NCBI RefSeq assembly: GCF_003574315.2
Contig: NZ_AP025739.1
Location: 4,650,001 to 4,714,000 of the forward strand
Length of the DNA: 64,000 bases
DNA from: Capsulimonas corticalis
GTDB taxonomy: Bacteria; Armatimonadota; Armatimonadia; Armatimonadales; Capsulimonadaceae
Direction: 5' to 3'
A program made the position numbers and the translations under genes. Positions within the stretch are counted from its first letter, which is position 1. Each line of letters begins with the position of its first letter. Under the pieces are notes generated by a model, which did no database searches, was not told the DNA's origin, and worked only from the letters and a program-made list of their open reading frames with translations. This document shows positions 1 through 7,875 of this stretch, in pieces.

Positions 1-209
1 TCAGCGCCATGACCACGGACCGGCCGTACCGAAAAGGGCTGGAGTGGGAAGCGGCTCTGAAAGAGATCCGCGCCAACTCAGGAACGCAATTCGATCCGGC
101 GATGGCCAACGCGTTTTTACGGGCGGCGGCAAAACGGGTTCCACAGGTTCTGCGGCCGACGAACGGAGCGGCTGAGATCCTTCCGGCGGAATCCGCCAAT
201 AAAGCATAA
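1..209 (+). CDS. HD-GYP domain protein, C-terminal fragment
   Basis: The reading frame is open from the window edge (codons begin at base 3) and ends with TAA at 207-209, so only the last ~68 residues are present. The segment SAMTTDRPYRKG, followed by GTQFDP about 20 residues later, is the typical C-terminal signature of HD-GYP phosphodiesterase domains, which hydrolyse cyclic di-GMP or related dinucleotides. The catalytic HD and GYP residues lie upstream of the window. A short Ala/Pro-rich tail follows the domain. Whether a receiver or other sensor domain precedes it cannot be seen. Confidence 0.8.
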   Translation, partial: SAMTTDRPYRKGLEWEAALKEIRANSGTQFDPAMANAFLRAAAKRVPQVLRPTNGAAEILPAESANKA

Positions 210-319
210 CACGAAAGACGATCAAGGGATACGGTCCTCGGCTTACCACAGTTTCTAACGTCGAACGAGCCTTTGCTGTGTCGCTGAATGGGTATGTTTG
301 AGAGGACGTAGAAACATCT

Positions 320-1783
320 ATGAAGGCTCCGTTGTATTTAGGCGCGCTTGCACATTTCGAGAAACAAACGCTTGTCACGATCGCCTCCGGGGTAACGTGC
401 GCGTATTTGGGAGACGAACGCAATCTGCGCGAATTTCTGGTGGCGGACGAAACGGCGAAGACGCTGCAGGAAGCCGGTCACACGGTTTTCACTTTACTGG
501 TCGACGACAGTCTCGATCCCCTGAACTATCGCCAGCTGCGCGTCGCGGTCAACAAAGACCCTCGCCTGATGGCGCGATGCGAGCACTGGTGCGGGACGCC
601 GATCGCGCACCTGCCGGATCCCTTTGAGTGCCACGCGTCGTTTGCCGAGCACTACGAGCATGTCCTGCTCGACCGTCTCCACCGGCTGGATTGCCATCCG
701 ACACTGGTCAGCACGTCCAAACTGTACGAGCGCGGTCTGTACGATCCCTATGTGAAGCTTGTGCTGGAGCGCCGTGAGGAGATCCTGAGCTTTTTGGCGG
801 ATCGCTTCCCGAATTATCATCCGGAAAAGCTGTTCCATCCGATCTGCCCGGATTGCGGCGTCATCGTCGACACGCAGATCGCGCGTGTCAGCGCGACCGA
901 CTATCAGGTGTCGTGCGAGCGCTGCTCCGCGCAGCGCGTCTTGCCGCTTGAGCAGGTCAAGGGGAAACTCAACTGGAAATTAGACTGCGCCGCGCGCTGG
1001 GCTCACTTCCATATCGACGCCGAGCCGTTCAGCAAGGCTTATCTGGAGCCGATCGCCGGCAGCTTCGCCGTCGCCAGCGCGCTCAGCTTGGAGTTCTTCG
1101 GCGGCAAGCCCGTGCTGCCGCTGCACTTCGGCACCGTCCAGCAGGATCGCGACACCAGCTATTTGCTGGCCGAATCCTTCCCCACGAGCGCTCTGCGCAG
1201 CCTCTTCGTCGAAAAGCCTTCGTCGGATCTGCACATCTCGCGTGAGCTGATCCTGACCACGGCGTCGCGCTACGAAGTCATGCCCGGTCTTACCTTACAA
1301 GACTTCACCAAGCAGCTATTGCCGGTCTGGCTCTTGACTCCGGAGACGCTCGACCCGGCGCAGCGCGAGCTGGTTTCGCGCGGGATGGCCTTCAGCCGAA
1401 ATTTTCTTGATGTCGAAGTCAAGCTGCATTTGCCGACTCGCGAACGCATTCAGGGGGAACATCCCTTTGTGCTTTCCGCCGTGCGTCACCTGATCGCCTC
1501 GGTGGTGGAGATGCGCGAAGCGGAAGATCTGTCCATCGACGTGTTTCAGCGCACTCTCAAGAACGTGATTTCCGGTCTGGGGCACGAGAAGAAGGTCGTT
1601 CTGACGGGGCTTCGCGGCATCGTCGGCCAGGATCATGGCCTTCCTGTCTCGAAGTTTCTTTACACGCTGCCCGTCGACTACTTGCGAATGCTACAATATA
1701 TTCTGGATCTGCATTTGGAAAGCGCCGGCGTTCTTCCGATATCCGGAGCCGCTTCGTTCGAAAGCCAGCTTGCCGCGGCTTAA
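320..1783 (+). CDS. class I lysyl-tRNA synthetase (LysRS1)-like protein without HIGH and KMSKS motifs
   Basis: 487 residues, close to the usual LysRS1 length. Residues ~93-165 follow the LysRS1 catalytic core closely (GTPIAHLPDPFECHASFAEH, then a SKLYERG segment). Cysteine pairs at 176/179 and 199/202 occupy the position of the family's zinc insertion, and KLNWKLDCAARWAHF (~216-230) matches the RWxxDWPMRW region. The HIGH-type sequence expected after residue 25 is replaced by YLGDERNLREF, and the KMSKS loop expected near 275-290 is replaced by QQDRDTSYLLAES. Ordinary aminoacylation is therefore doubtful. LysRS1 is mainly archaeal and uncommon in bacteria. The gene lies 28 nt upstream of the porin-like gene. 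A paralogue with a new role is the favoured reading; an active but divergent enzyme is not excluded. Confidence 0.75.
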   Translation: MKAPLYLGALAHFEKQTLVTIASGVTCAYLGDERNLREFLVADETAKTLQEAGHTVFTLLVDDSLDPLNYRQLRVAVNKDPRLMARCEHWCGTPIAHLPDPFECHASFAEHYEHVLLDRLHRLDCHPTLVSTSKLYERGLYDPYVKLVLERREEILSFLADRFPNYHPEKLFHPICPDCGVIVDTQIARVSATDYQVSCERCSAQRVLPLEQVKGKLNWKLDCAARWAHFHIDAEPFSKAYLEPIAGSFAVASALSLEFFGGKPVLPLHFGTVQQDRDTSYLLAESFPTSALRSLFVEKPSSDLHISRELILTTASRYEVMPGLTLQDFTKQLLPVWLLTPETLDPAQRELVSRGMAFSRNFLDVEVKLHLPTRERIQGEHPFVLSAVRHLIASVVEMREAEDLSIDVFQRTLKNVISGLGHEKKVVLTGLRGIVGQDHGLPVSKFLYTLPVDYLRMLQYILDLHLESAGVLPISGAASFESQLAAA

Positions 1784-1811
1784 TTTCATCACAAGGCGTC
1801 ATCCAGAAAAC

Positions 1812-2798
1812 ATGTCGTATACTCGTTCCGCAATCTTGGCCGGGCTCCTTGCCGCAATCGGCCCATGCGTTCACGCGCAGACCAGCTCCACGACCCCGGG
1901 AGCAACCGCTCCCGAAGCTCCCGCCGGCGCCGCGGCGCCGGCGGCTCCCGCCGTCCCGCCGCAGGCGGATGCGCCCAAGTCGCCGCCGCTGAAGATCGGG
2001 ATCGACGCCTATCTGGGTCTCTCTGACCAGCAGGGGAATCGGACGCTCTACGACGGCGCCTGGATCGGTTTCGGCTCCGCTTACCCCTCGGTGGTTTATG
2101 GCCGCTGGGATCCCAGCGACTCGGAGACCGTGAAAGCCTCGATCTCCATCGGCAAGCTCTACCGGGCCCAGAACCGAATTATCGATCAGCCGGTGGAGGC
2201 GTACTATCAGAAGCGCCTGGGGCGCAGCTCGATCACGGTCGGAAAGTATTATGTGCCCTTCGGCGTGCAGGAGTGGGAGTACGAAACGCGTCCAGGCGTG
2301 ATGTACCAGTACGATGACGGCGCGAATACAGTCGCCGCGTCCGTGAATTACAATGACAACCGCCGGACAACCAACGGCTATTTGCGTGTCGGCCGCAAAT
2401 TCAGCGAACGTCTCACCTTCGGCCTTTCGGCCGGAACGGGCGCGGGGTTTTCCTTCGGAACCGACCACAACAGCGGATTCGGCGCCGACGCCACGGTTAC
2501 GTTTAACGCCTGGCAGCTTGTCAGTGAGTATAACGATTACCGCACGCCGGACAATCTGCACTTCCGGTTCGCGCACGGCAAGCTTTTTTACAACGCCTGG
2601 GGACCATGGAAGCCGTACATCGGCGTTTACAGCTGGAGCGATGAGGCGAAGGAAGAGGGCGACTTCCGCTCAACGGTCGTCGGCGTCGGACGCCAGGTGA
2701 CGCCGTGGGCTTATCTGGATGGAGGATACTCGTCCACATCCGTCGCGCATGTCGCGTGGGTGGAAGCGCACATTACCTGGGAGGCTGGGGTGAAGTAA
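1812..2798 (+). CDS. porin-like outer-membrane beta-barrel protein
   Basis: 328 residues. The start at 1812 gives an N-terminal signal peptide (hydrophobic core SAILAGLLAAIGPCVHAQ) directly after the upstream gene. Residues ~24-60 are Ala/Pro-rich, like a periplasmic linker. The rest consists of alternating amphipathic strands rich in Tyr, Gly and aromatic residues, for example VGKYYVPFGVQEWEYETRPG and a closing WVEAHITWEAGVK. This pattern is typical of an outer-membrane barrel and implies a diderm envelope. There is no recognised substrate signature. The frame stays open upstream of 1812, but that part has no signal peptide. Confidence 0.6.
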   Translation: MSYTRSAILAGLLAAIGPCVHAQTSSTTPGATAPEAPAGAAAPAAPAVPPQADAPKSPPLKIGIDAYLGLSDQQGNRTLYDGAWIGFGSAYPSVVYGRWDPSDSETVKASISIGKLYRAQNRIIDQPVEAYYQKRLGRSSITVGKYYVPFGVQEWEYETRPGVMYQYDDGANTVAASVNYNDNRRTTNGYLRVGRKFSERLTFGLSAGTGAGFSFGTDHNSGFGADATVTFNAWQLVSEYNDYRTPDNLHFRFAHGKLFYNAWGPWKPYIGVYSWSDEAKEEGDFRSTVVGVGRQVTPWAYLDGGYSSTSVAHVAWVEAHITWEAGVK

Positions 2799-2810
2799 GA
2801 CGGCCAGTCC

Positions 2811-2843
2811 GACCTACCCCGGCGCGAAGCGCCAGGGTAGGTC
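2811..2843. repeat. GC-rich hairpin between convergent genes
   Basis: GACCTACCC and GGGTAGGTC form perfect 9-nt arms around a smaller CGCgaaGCG stem. It lies between the convergent porin-like and SseB-like genes and lacks a T-tract. Related CCTACCC/GGGTAGGTCAC sequence recurs near 59080-59120, so it belongs to the dispersed repeat family of this window. Confidence 0.6.
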
Positions 2844-2857
2844 ACTCGGCCGAACGC

Positions 2858-3733
2858 CTACGCAACTACGAGCTGGTTTTGCTCGACTTTGATCGTCGCG
2901 GAGTTTTCCGCGCCCTTGTTGATCACCACGCCGCCGACGCCCGTCTGGGCGATCAGCTGGGCGATCATTCCGCCTGGGAGGGCGATGACGTTGCGCTCGG
3001 CGTCGCTCCAGGCGCCCAGGGCTTCTTCGCCGGTGAAGGCGAGCAGCAGTTCCTGATCGGTCAGCAGCGGAACTTCCTGGACCGTTTCGGGCTGGTTTGG
3101 ATCGCCGAGGCGAAGCACGACGACCGGGGTGTCCTTGTCCGCTTCCGTGGCGACGGGCAGGCGGCAGAAGCCGTTGCCGAATGCGTTGATCAGCGCTTCG
3201 CGCGAGGCGGTGCTGTCGTCGTTCTTGAACTCGGCGATCGCCTGCTCCAGAAGGACGTTGTGGTTCGCGGCCGCCTGCTGATCCTCAATCACCTTTTGCG
3301 CGGACTGCGCCATGAAGACCAGCTCTTCCTGGCTGACTTCCACATGCATCTCTGGACCGTCCACAAAGAGCTTGTGCGGGCTGTTTCCCAGGATGCCGCC
3401 CAGCTGCGCGCCGGTCAGGAACATGCCGTTCTGCACATCCGGCAGGGTGCCGCGAAGCTGGCCCAGGGTGGTAAAGCCGGGAACGCCGCTGACGCCTTCT
3501 TGCGTCTGCGCGACGACGAACGTGATGTCGGCGTTGGGCAGAATGCTTCCATCGGGCGCCGTCGGGGTGGGGGTGACGGTGGGAACGGAAAGGGTGCTGT
3601 CGCGCAGCACGGTCAGAAAGTGCTCCCGCGCCTCCACTTCTTCTTCCGGCGTGAGCGCCATGCGCAGGCCAAGAATCGCCGATTCTAGCTCGACATTGTT
3701 CAGCGGCTCTTCTTGAACATCAGGCTGGTTCAT
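2858..3733 (-). CDS. SseB-family protein
   Basis: 291 residues with no signal peptide or membrane segment. Residues ~205-245 (VPLLTDQELLLAFTGEEALGAW) carry the usual SseB-domain pattern of 'lltd...llaFts.eal..w'. The N-terminal half (NNVELESAILGLRMALT) and the central HVEVSQEELVFMAQS segment look like a second, weaker copy. SseB proteins are linked to enhanced serine sensitivity in E. coli, and the biochemical role is not settled. The gene starts 45 nt downstream of the A-type carrier on the same strand, so it may be the distal gene of the iron-sulfur operon. A Pro/Thr-rich linker lies near residues 50-65. Confidence 0.65.
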   Translation of the reverse strand: MNQPDVQEEPLNNVELESAILGLRMALTPEEEVEAREHFLTVLRDSTLSVPTVTPTPTAPDGSILPNADITFVVAQTQEGVSGVPGFTTLGQLRGTLPDVQNGMFLTGAQLGGILGNSPHKLFVDGPEMHVEVSQEELVFMAQSAQKVIEDQQAAANHNVLLEQAIAEFKNDDSTASREALINAFGNGFCRLPVATEADKDTPVVVLRLGDPNQPETVQEVPLLTDQELLLAFTGEEALGAWSDAERNVIALPGGMIAQLIAQTGVGGVVINKGAENSATIKVEQNQLVVA

Positions 3734-3778
3734 AGTAACGATTTTCCTATTCGTATGGGTGGAGTGGCGTAATGGGAT

Positions 3779-4171
3779 CTACTTCGGCGTAAATGAGCTG
3801 CCGCACCCGCAGGACTTGGCGGAGTTCGGATTTTGGAACTGGAATCCGCCTTCCAAAAGGTTCTTGATGCTGTAATCCAATGTCGTTCCCGCGAGGTATT
3901 GGATGCTCTTGCGGTCCACCACGACCCGGACGCCGTTCTCCAGCACCCAGGTTCGGTCGAACTCGTCGAACTCGGTGTCCGGTTTCAGCACATAGGACAA
4001 TCCCGAGCAGCCGCCGCCGCGCACGCCGATCCGCAAAAACGCGCCGGGGATATTCTTCCGCTCCAGCACCCGCAATACCTGCTTTTGCGCGGATTCCGTC
4101 AATTCCAGGGCCGGTTCGATGATTTGCTCCGGCTCAACCGTCAGCGTCGGCTCCGTCAAAGTGGTCGTCAT
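3779..4171 (-). CDS. iscA: A-type iron-sulfur carrier (HesB/IscA/ErpA family)
   Basis: 130 residues from the ATG at 4171, chosen because GAGAGGT lies just upstream and the longer frame adds only a poorly conserved leader. The core ALELTESAQKQVLRVLER followed by LRIGVRGGGCSGLSYVL is typical. The three conserved cysteines are visible: one in GGGCSGL and two in the C-terminal SCGCGSSF. Such proteins bind and hand on Fe-S clusters in the cytoplasm. About 25 extra residues precede the domain. It belongs to the minus-strand run with the Rrf2 regulator, cysteine desulfurase and zinc-ribbon protein. IscA, SufA and ErpA subtypes cannot be separated from this sequence alone. Confidence 0.88.
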   Translation of the reverse strand: MTTTLTEPTLTVEPEQIIEPALELTESAQKQVLRVLERKNIPGAFLRIGVRGGGCSGLSYVLKPDTEFDEFDRTWVLENGVRVVVDRKSIQYLAGTTLDYSIKNLLEGGFQFQNPNSAKSCGCGSSFTPK

Positions 4172-4219
4172 TGTATTACCTCTCGCCGCAAACGCGGCGT
4201 CAGAACTCATGGGGAATGT

Positions 4220-4528
4220 TCAAAGCTCGTTGGGATTGAGTGGTTCGACCTGGGGCGCTCCCGTGACGCCCTTGGCCCGCCGCTTCAGCCGCCCGAGAAC
4301 GCCGTAACGGCCTTCTTCCTGGATGATCGCCGCGATCCGCGCGCGCTCGGTGGCGTCGGCGGCAAGGCGTGTCTGCGCCGCGCGCTCCTGGTAGTTCGGA
4401 TCGCTGATCTTGGCGCCGCACCAGTTGCAAAGCGCGCTCGTCTGCGTCAGCAGCTTGCGATTACAGGTTGGACAATGGGTGACCGGTCCGGCGGCGGACT
4501 CGGATACTGGCTGTTCTTCAGTCGACAT
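4220..4528 (-). CDS. small zinc-ribbon protein in the iron-sulfur operon
   Basis: 102 residues. Two CxxC knuckles (THCPTCNRK and CNWCGAKI, 11 residues apart) form a probable zinc ribbon at residues ~19-37. A charged helical region (ERAAQTRLAADATERARIAA) and a basic GRLKRRAKG segment follow. It lies between the cysteine desulfurase and the A-type carrier, where IscU or another scaffold is often found. It has no U-type signature, so it should not be called a scaffold. A rubredoxin-like or nucleic-acid-binding role is possible. The function is unknown. Confidence 0.65.
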   Translation of the reverse strand: MSTEEQPVSESAAGPVTHCPTCNRKLLTQTSALCNWCGAKISDPNYQERAAQTRLAADATERARIAAIIQEEGRYGVLGRLKRRAKGVTGAPQVEPLNPNEL

Positions 4529-4567
4529 AGATGAGCCCTCATGGGATGTCCATCGACAAATGCGCGG

Positions 4568-5737
4568 TTATGGCGTGACGGCGGCGACGCCTCGAAGGCG
4601 GGCGACGGCCGGCGCGATCAGCGACGCCACCTGGTCCACTTCGGCCTTGGTGGTAAAGCGCGAAACGCCGAGACGGATCGAGCTGCCGATCACCTGCGCG
4701 GCGTTTGGAAGCGCGAGCAGTACGTGAGACGGCGCGACGGAAGCGGAGGTGCAGGCGGAGCCGGTGGACAGCGCCACGCCGGAGAGGCTCGCCAGCAGCG
4801 CATCGGCGTCCACGCCCCGGATCGCGATGCTCAGGTTATTGGACAGGCGCTGTGTTGGGTGCCCGTTGAGCGAGACATCCGGCACGGTCGCCTGGATCTG
4901 CTCCCACAATCGGTCGCGCATGCCCTGGGTATGCGCGCGGTCCCGCTCCATCTCCTGCGAGCAGACCTGGCACGCTTCGCCGAAGCCGACGATTCCCGGA
5001 ACATTGAGCGTTCCCGAACGCATGCCGTGCTCGTGTCCGCCGCCGTCCATCTGCAAGGCCAGCCGCACGCGCGGTTCTTTGCGGCGAACATACAGCGCGC
5101 CGATTCCCTTGGGGCCGTACATCTTATGCGCCGTCAGCGACATCAGATCGATCTTCTGCGTCTTGACATTGATCGGGATCTTGCCGATCGCCTGCGTGGC
5201 GTCGGTGTGGAAGATCACGCCGCGCTCATGGCAGATCTCCGCGATCTCATCGATATTGTCAAGCGTCCCGATCTCATTGTTCCCATACATCGCCGAAACC
5301 AAAATGGTCCGCTCGGTGATGGAGTCCTTTAGCTGCTGGAGGTCGATCATGCCGTATTGATCGACGGGCAGATAGGTGACCGACTTGCCCTCGCGCTCCA
5401 GATGCTTCGCCGTATCGAGCACGGCCTTGTGCTCGATCGCGGTCGTGATGATATGGTTGCCCTTTTCGGCGTACGCTTCCGCGACGCCTTTGAGAGCGAG
5501 GTTATCAGCTTCGGTGGCTCCGGATGTAAAGATGATCTCGCTCGGATCCGCGCCGATCAGCTCGGCGACTTGCGTCCGCGCCTTATCGACGGCGTCTCCG
5601 GCCGTCCATCCAAAGGTATGACTGTTGGAGGCGGCGTTGCCGTACTGCTCGGAGAAGTACGGAAGCATCGCTCCCAAAACGCGCGGATCCACTCGCGTGG
5701 TCGCGTTGTTGTCCATGTAAATCGGTCGCTTCAACAT
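4568..5737 (-). CDS. iscS: cysteine desulfurase (NifS/IscS)
   Basis: 389 residues, full length for the family. It is a PLP enzyme that moves sulfur from cysteine to its own active-site cysteine for Fe-S assembly or tRNA thiolation. Visible signatures are IYMDNNATTRVDP at the N-terminus, IIFTSGATEADNLALKG, the PLP-binding DATQAIGKIP, the Schiff-base lysine in SLTAHKMYGPKGIGA, and the catalytic cysteine in LSTGSACTSAS. The GSACTS loop and overall length fit the NifS/IscS group rather than SufS. It lies 20 nt downstream of the Rrf2 regulator gene and upstream of the zinc-ribbon and carrier genes, probably in one transcript. Confidence 0.93.
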   Translation of the reverse strand: MLKRPIYMDNNATTRVDPRVLGAMLPYFSEQYGNAASNSHTFGWTAGDAVDKARTQVAELIGADPSEIIFTSGATEADNLALKGVAEAYAEKGNHIITTAIEHKAVLDTAKHLEREGKSVTYLPVDQYGMIDLQQLKDSITERTILVSAMYGNNEIGTLDNIDEIAEICHERGVIFHTDATQAIGKIPINVKTQKIDLMSLTAHKMYGPKGIGALYVRRKEPRVRLALQMDGGGHEHGMRSGTLNVPGIVGFGEACQVCSQEMERDRAHTQGMRDRLWEQIQATVPDVSLNGHPTQRLSNNLSIAIRGVDADALLASLSGVALSTGSACTSASVAPSHVLLALPNAAQVIGSSIRLGVSRFTTKAEVDQVASLIAPAVARLRGVAAVTP

Positions 5738-5757
5738 ATCACTAGTCGCAGTACTTT

Positions 5758-6240
5758 TTAAGAAATGAGGGTAATGCCCGTCGCGAACGATCGGGTCGAG
5801 AAATCTTCAAATTTGGGATCGGGCGCCGGAACGCTGATCTCTTCGATGCTGATCTCCGCAAGGAGGTCCTTCACACGCTGCTCGATCGTGGCGAGCGGGT
5901 CGCGGATGGTGCAGCGGCTGTACTGCTTGCAGCTCGACTCTTCGCCGGCGGTGCAATGCAGCAGCGAGAACGGCCCATCGACAATTGTCACGACCTCGGC
6001 GACGCTGATCTCGCGCGCCGGGCGCAGCAATTTGTATCCGCCGGTCGGTCCAGGATGCGAGGCGACCATCCCGTGTTTGGCGAGGATCTGAAGGATTTTC
6101 GCCAGCAGCTCCACGGGAATCTCATACTGCTCGGCGATCTCCTTGGTATTCATCAAACGGTTGGGATCGTCCGCCGAAGCGGCCGCAAGATGAGAAAGCG
6201 CCAGCAGCGCATAATCGGCCCGTTTCGTCATGCTTAACAC
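5758..6240 (-). CDS. Rrf2-family regulator, IscR-like
   Basis: 160 residues from GTG 6240, which gives the usual 'xLSxTKRADYALLAL' N-terminus; ATG 6231 is the alternative. A winged helix fills residues ~1-80 (MNTKEIAEQYEIPVELLAKI, then PGPTGGYKLLRP). The three-cysteine cluster-binding region follows as HCTAGEESSC and KQYSRC (C-X7-C-X5-C, versus C-X5-C-X5-C in E. coli IscR). The protein probably senses Fe-S status and controls its own operon. A strong promoter and a palindrome overlapping its -10 box lie just upstream and suggest autoregulation. Confidence 0.88.
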   Translation of the reverse strand: MLSMTKRADYALLALSHLAAASADDPNRLMNTKEIAEQYEIPVELLAKILQILAKHGMVASHPGPTGGYKLLRPAREISVAEVVTIVDGPFSLLHCTAGEESSCKQYSRCTIRDPLATIEQRVKDLLAEISIEEISVPAPDPKFEDFSTRSFATGITLIS

Positions 6241-6276
6241 GGTTTTGGGTTGCCCCTTTCTCCGACCAAAAAAGTC

Positions 6277-6297
6277 GTATATCAACAAAAAGTATAC
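6277..6297. promoter_or_regulatory. candidate Rrf2 operator
   Basis: The inverted repeat GTATA-N11-TATAC spans 21 nt and covers the whole -10 box and probable transcription start of the Rrf2 gene. It is AT-rich in a GC-rich genome. Autorepression by the Rrf2 protein is inferred from position only. Confidence 0.45.
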
Positions 6298-6320
6298 CGA
6301 ACATCGGTGTCGGCTGTCAA
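6291..6320 (-). promoter_or_regulatory. sigma70-type promoter of the iron-sulfur operon
   Basis: On the minus strand TTGACA (6320-6315) is separated by 18 nt from TATACT (6296-6291). Transcription should start near 6284, leaving a leader of about 45 nt before GTG 6240. Confidence 0.75.
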
Positions 6321-6358
6321 GATGAAACGCGGGATGGGGGCGGGAAGTTCCGGAGATG

Positions 6359-6576
6359 GCCCTCACCCTCGTTCCCTCTCCCGGAGGAGAGGGATGTCCA
6401 AAGGTCAGCGCCCGATCATGGCTTCGCTTGAAAGTCCCGATCCCCAGGGCGTTGCCCTGGGCTCAAATTATGACGCCCCGTTGGGGCTAAAGACTATTGT
6501 GTCGACCACGTGAACCACGTTTGGGTCCGATCCCTGGACATCCCTCTCCTCCGGGAGAGGGAACGAGGGTGAGGGC
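6359..6576. repeat. MITE-like element with perfect 42-nt inverted repeats
   Basis: Arms at 6359-6400 and 6535-6576 are perfect reverse complements and flank a 134-bp core. Each arm is itself partly palindromic (CTCTCCCGGAGGAGAG). The core holds two more hairpins (CCAGGGCGTTGCCCTGG and GCCCCGTTGGGGC) and no gene. The right arm ends on the base before the hisS stop codon. It may act as a transcript 3'-end structure for hisS. It fills the rest of the gap between hisS and the Rrf2 promoter. Confidence 0.8.
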
Positions 6577-7845
6577 TTATTTCTTGCCCAGCACACGCGC
6601 TTCCGGCGTCGGCGTCTCCGGCGACCACTGCGCGAAGTGCGAAAAGCCTTCGTCGGTAAGGCGATCGAGTTGTTTGCTCAGCTTCTTCTCCAAGTTAAGA
6701 ATCGACACTTGCTCGAAGCCGTTTTGCTTGAACTCACGCATAGCGCCAAACGCCGATGCATAGTCGGCACTGTCAGGAACCAGCAGGGCGAGGCGCTGCG
6801 ATTTCGTGTCCTCACCTTCCTTCTGCTCCGTCAAGATTTCGATGACGCGCTCGAAGCCGATGGAGAGCCCGCAGGCCGGCGCGGGACGTCCCAGCGCGGC
6901 GCCGATCATATTGTCGTAACGGCCGCCGCCCGCAATGGATGAGCCGTACGAGCCATATGCGATTTCAAATATCGGCCCCGTGTAATAGCCCATGCCGCGA
7001 ACAAGCGTCGCGTCGTATTGAACGCGCACGCCCGCAGGAACAGATCCTCGCACCGAATCGATGATGTGCGCCAGACCATCCAGGATAGCGGGATCGATGG
7101 CGCTTTCGATTACCCCACGTATGTCGTTAATGTTAAGCTCCGGATTGGAGAAAAGCTTCGCCAAGCGATCCACACCCTCCGCCAAAAACTCCGCTGATCG
7201 AAGCTCTTGAATCACGCCATCCGCGCCGATCTTGTCAAGCTTATCCAAAAGGATGCAGAACGTTCCAAATCGATCTTCGGGAAACCCCAGCGACTCAGAC
7301 AGCGCCGCCAGGATGCGCCGATCATTGATACGAACGGTCACTTCACCAAGGCCAATGGCTTGCAGCGCCTGCGTGCCGGCGACAAGCAGCTCAATCTCCG
7401 CAATGTGGGAAGCCGCCCCGATGACATCGATATCGCACTGCACAAACTGCCGAAACCGCCCCTTCTTCGGCCGCTCCGCGCGCCAGACCGGTCCGATCTG
7501 TATTGACTTGAACACGCGCGGCAGCGCCGCGTGATTGTTTGCGTAATATCGACTCAGCGGCACCGTCAAATCGAAACGAAGCCCCAGATCGCAAAGCTGA
7601 TTCGGGTCCAAGGCCGCCTCCGACAGCTTCTCCCCGCGCTTCAGCACGCGATAGATCAGCTTCTCGTTCTCGCCGCCTTTATCGCCGACCAAATTCTCAA
7701 TCAGCTCCAGCGCTGGCGTCTCGATCTGGCGAAAGCCGAAAGATTCGTAAACATCCGTAATCTGCTGGATCACTGTTTTCCGCAGGCGAGCTTCCGCCGG
7801 CAAAATATCCCGCATACCGCGCGGCGGCAGCGCATTTTCGTTCAT
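6577..7845 (-). CDS. hisS: histidyl-tRNA synthetase
   Basis: 422 residues, full length for bacterial HisRS, which charges tRNA-His in the cytoplasm. The class II motifs are in order: PPRGMRDILPAEA and FRQIETPALELIE (motif 1 region), FDLTVPLSRYYA, then GPVWRAERPKKGRFRQFVQC (motif 2), the HisRS-specific VRGMGYYTGPIFEI, the GGGRYDNMIGALGRP-type segment, and GLSIGFERVIEIL (motif 3). A C-terminal anticodon-binding domain follows (LALLVPDSADYASAFGAMRE). It ends directly against a 42-nt inverted-repeat arm. It is the last gene of the hrcA-hypothetical-hisS run. Confidence 0.96.
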   Translation of the reverse strand: MNENALPPRGMRDILPAEARLRKTVIQQITDVYESFGFRQIETPALELIENLVGDKGGENEKLIYRVLKRGEKLSEAALDPNQLCDLGLRFDLTVPLSRYYANNHAALPRVFKSIQIGPVWRAERPKKGRFRQFVQCDIDVIGAASHIAEIELLVAGTQALQAIGLGEVTVRINDRRILAALSESLGFPEDRFGTFCILLDKLDKIGADGVIQELRSAEFLAEGVDRLAKLFSNPELNINDIRGVIESAIDPAILDGLAHIIDSVRGSVPAGVRVQYDATLVRGMGYYTGPIFEIAYGSYGSSIAGGGRYDNMIGAALGRPAPACGLSIGFERVIEILTEQKEGEDTKSQRLALLVPDSADYASAFGAMREFKQNGFEQVSILNLEKKLSKQLDRLTDEGFSHFAQWSPETPTPEARVLGKK

Positions 7846-7875
7846 AAATAGAAACCCCGAAAAAATTAAACAGCT

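Noticed and set aside
1557-2576. 339-codon minus-strand frame across the LysRS1-like and porin-like genes
   Set aside because: It crosses two credible genes on the other strand and has no recognisable domain.
2705-3688. 327-codon plus-strand frame opposite the SseB-like gene
   Set aside because: Its start lies inside the porin-like gene and the sequence is an antisense shadow; the minus strand has the SseB pattern.
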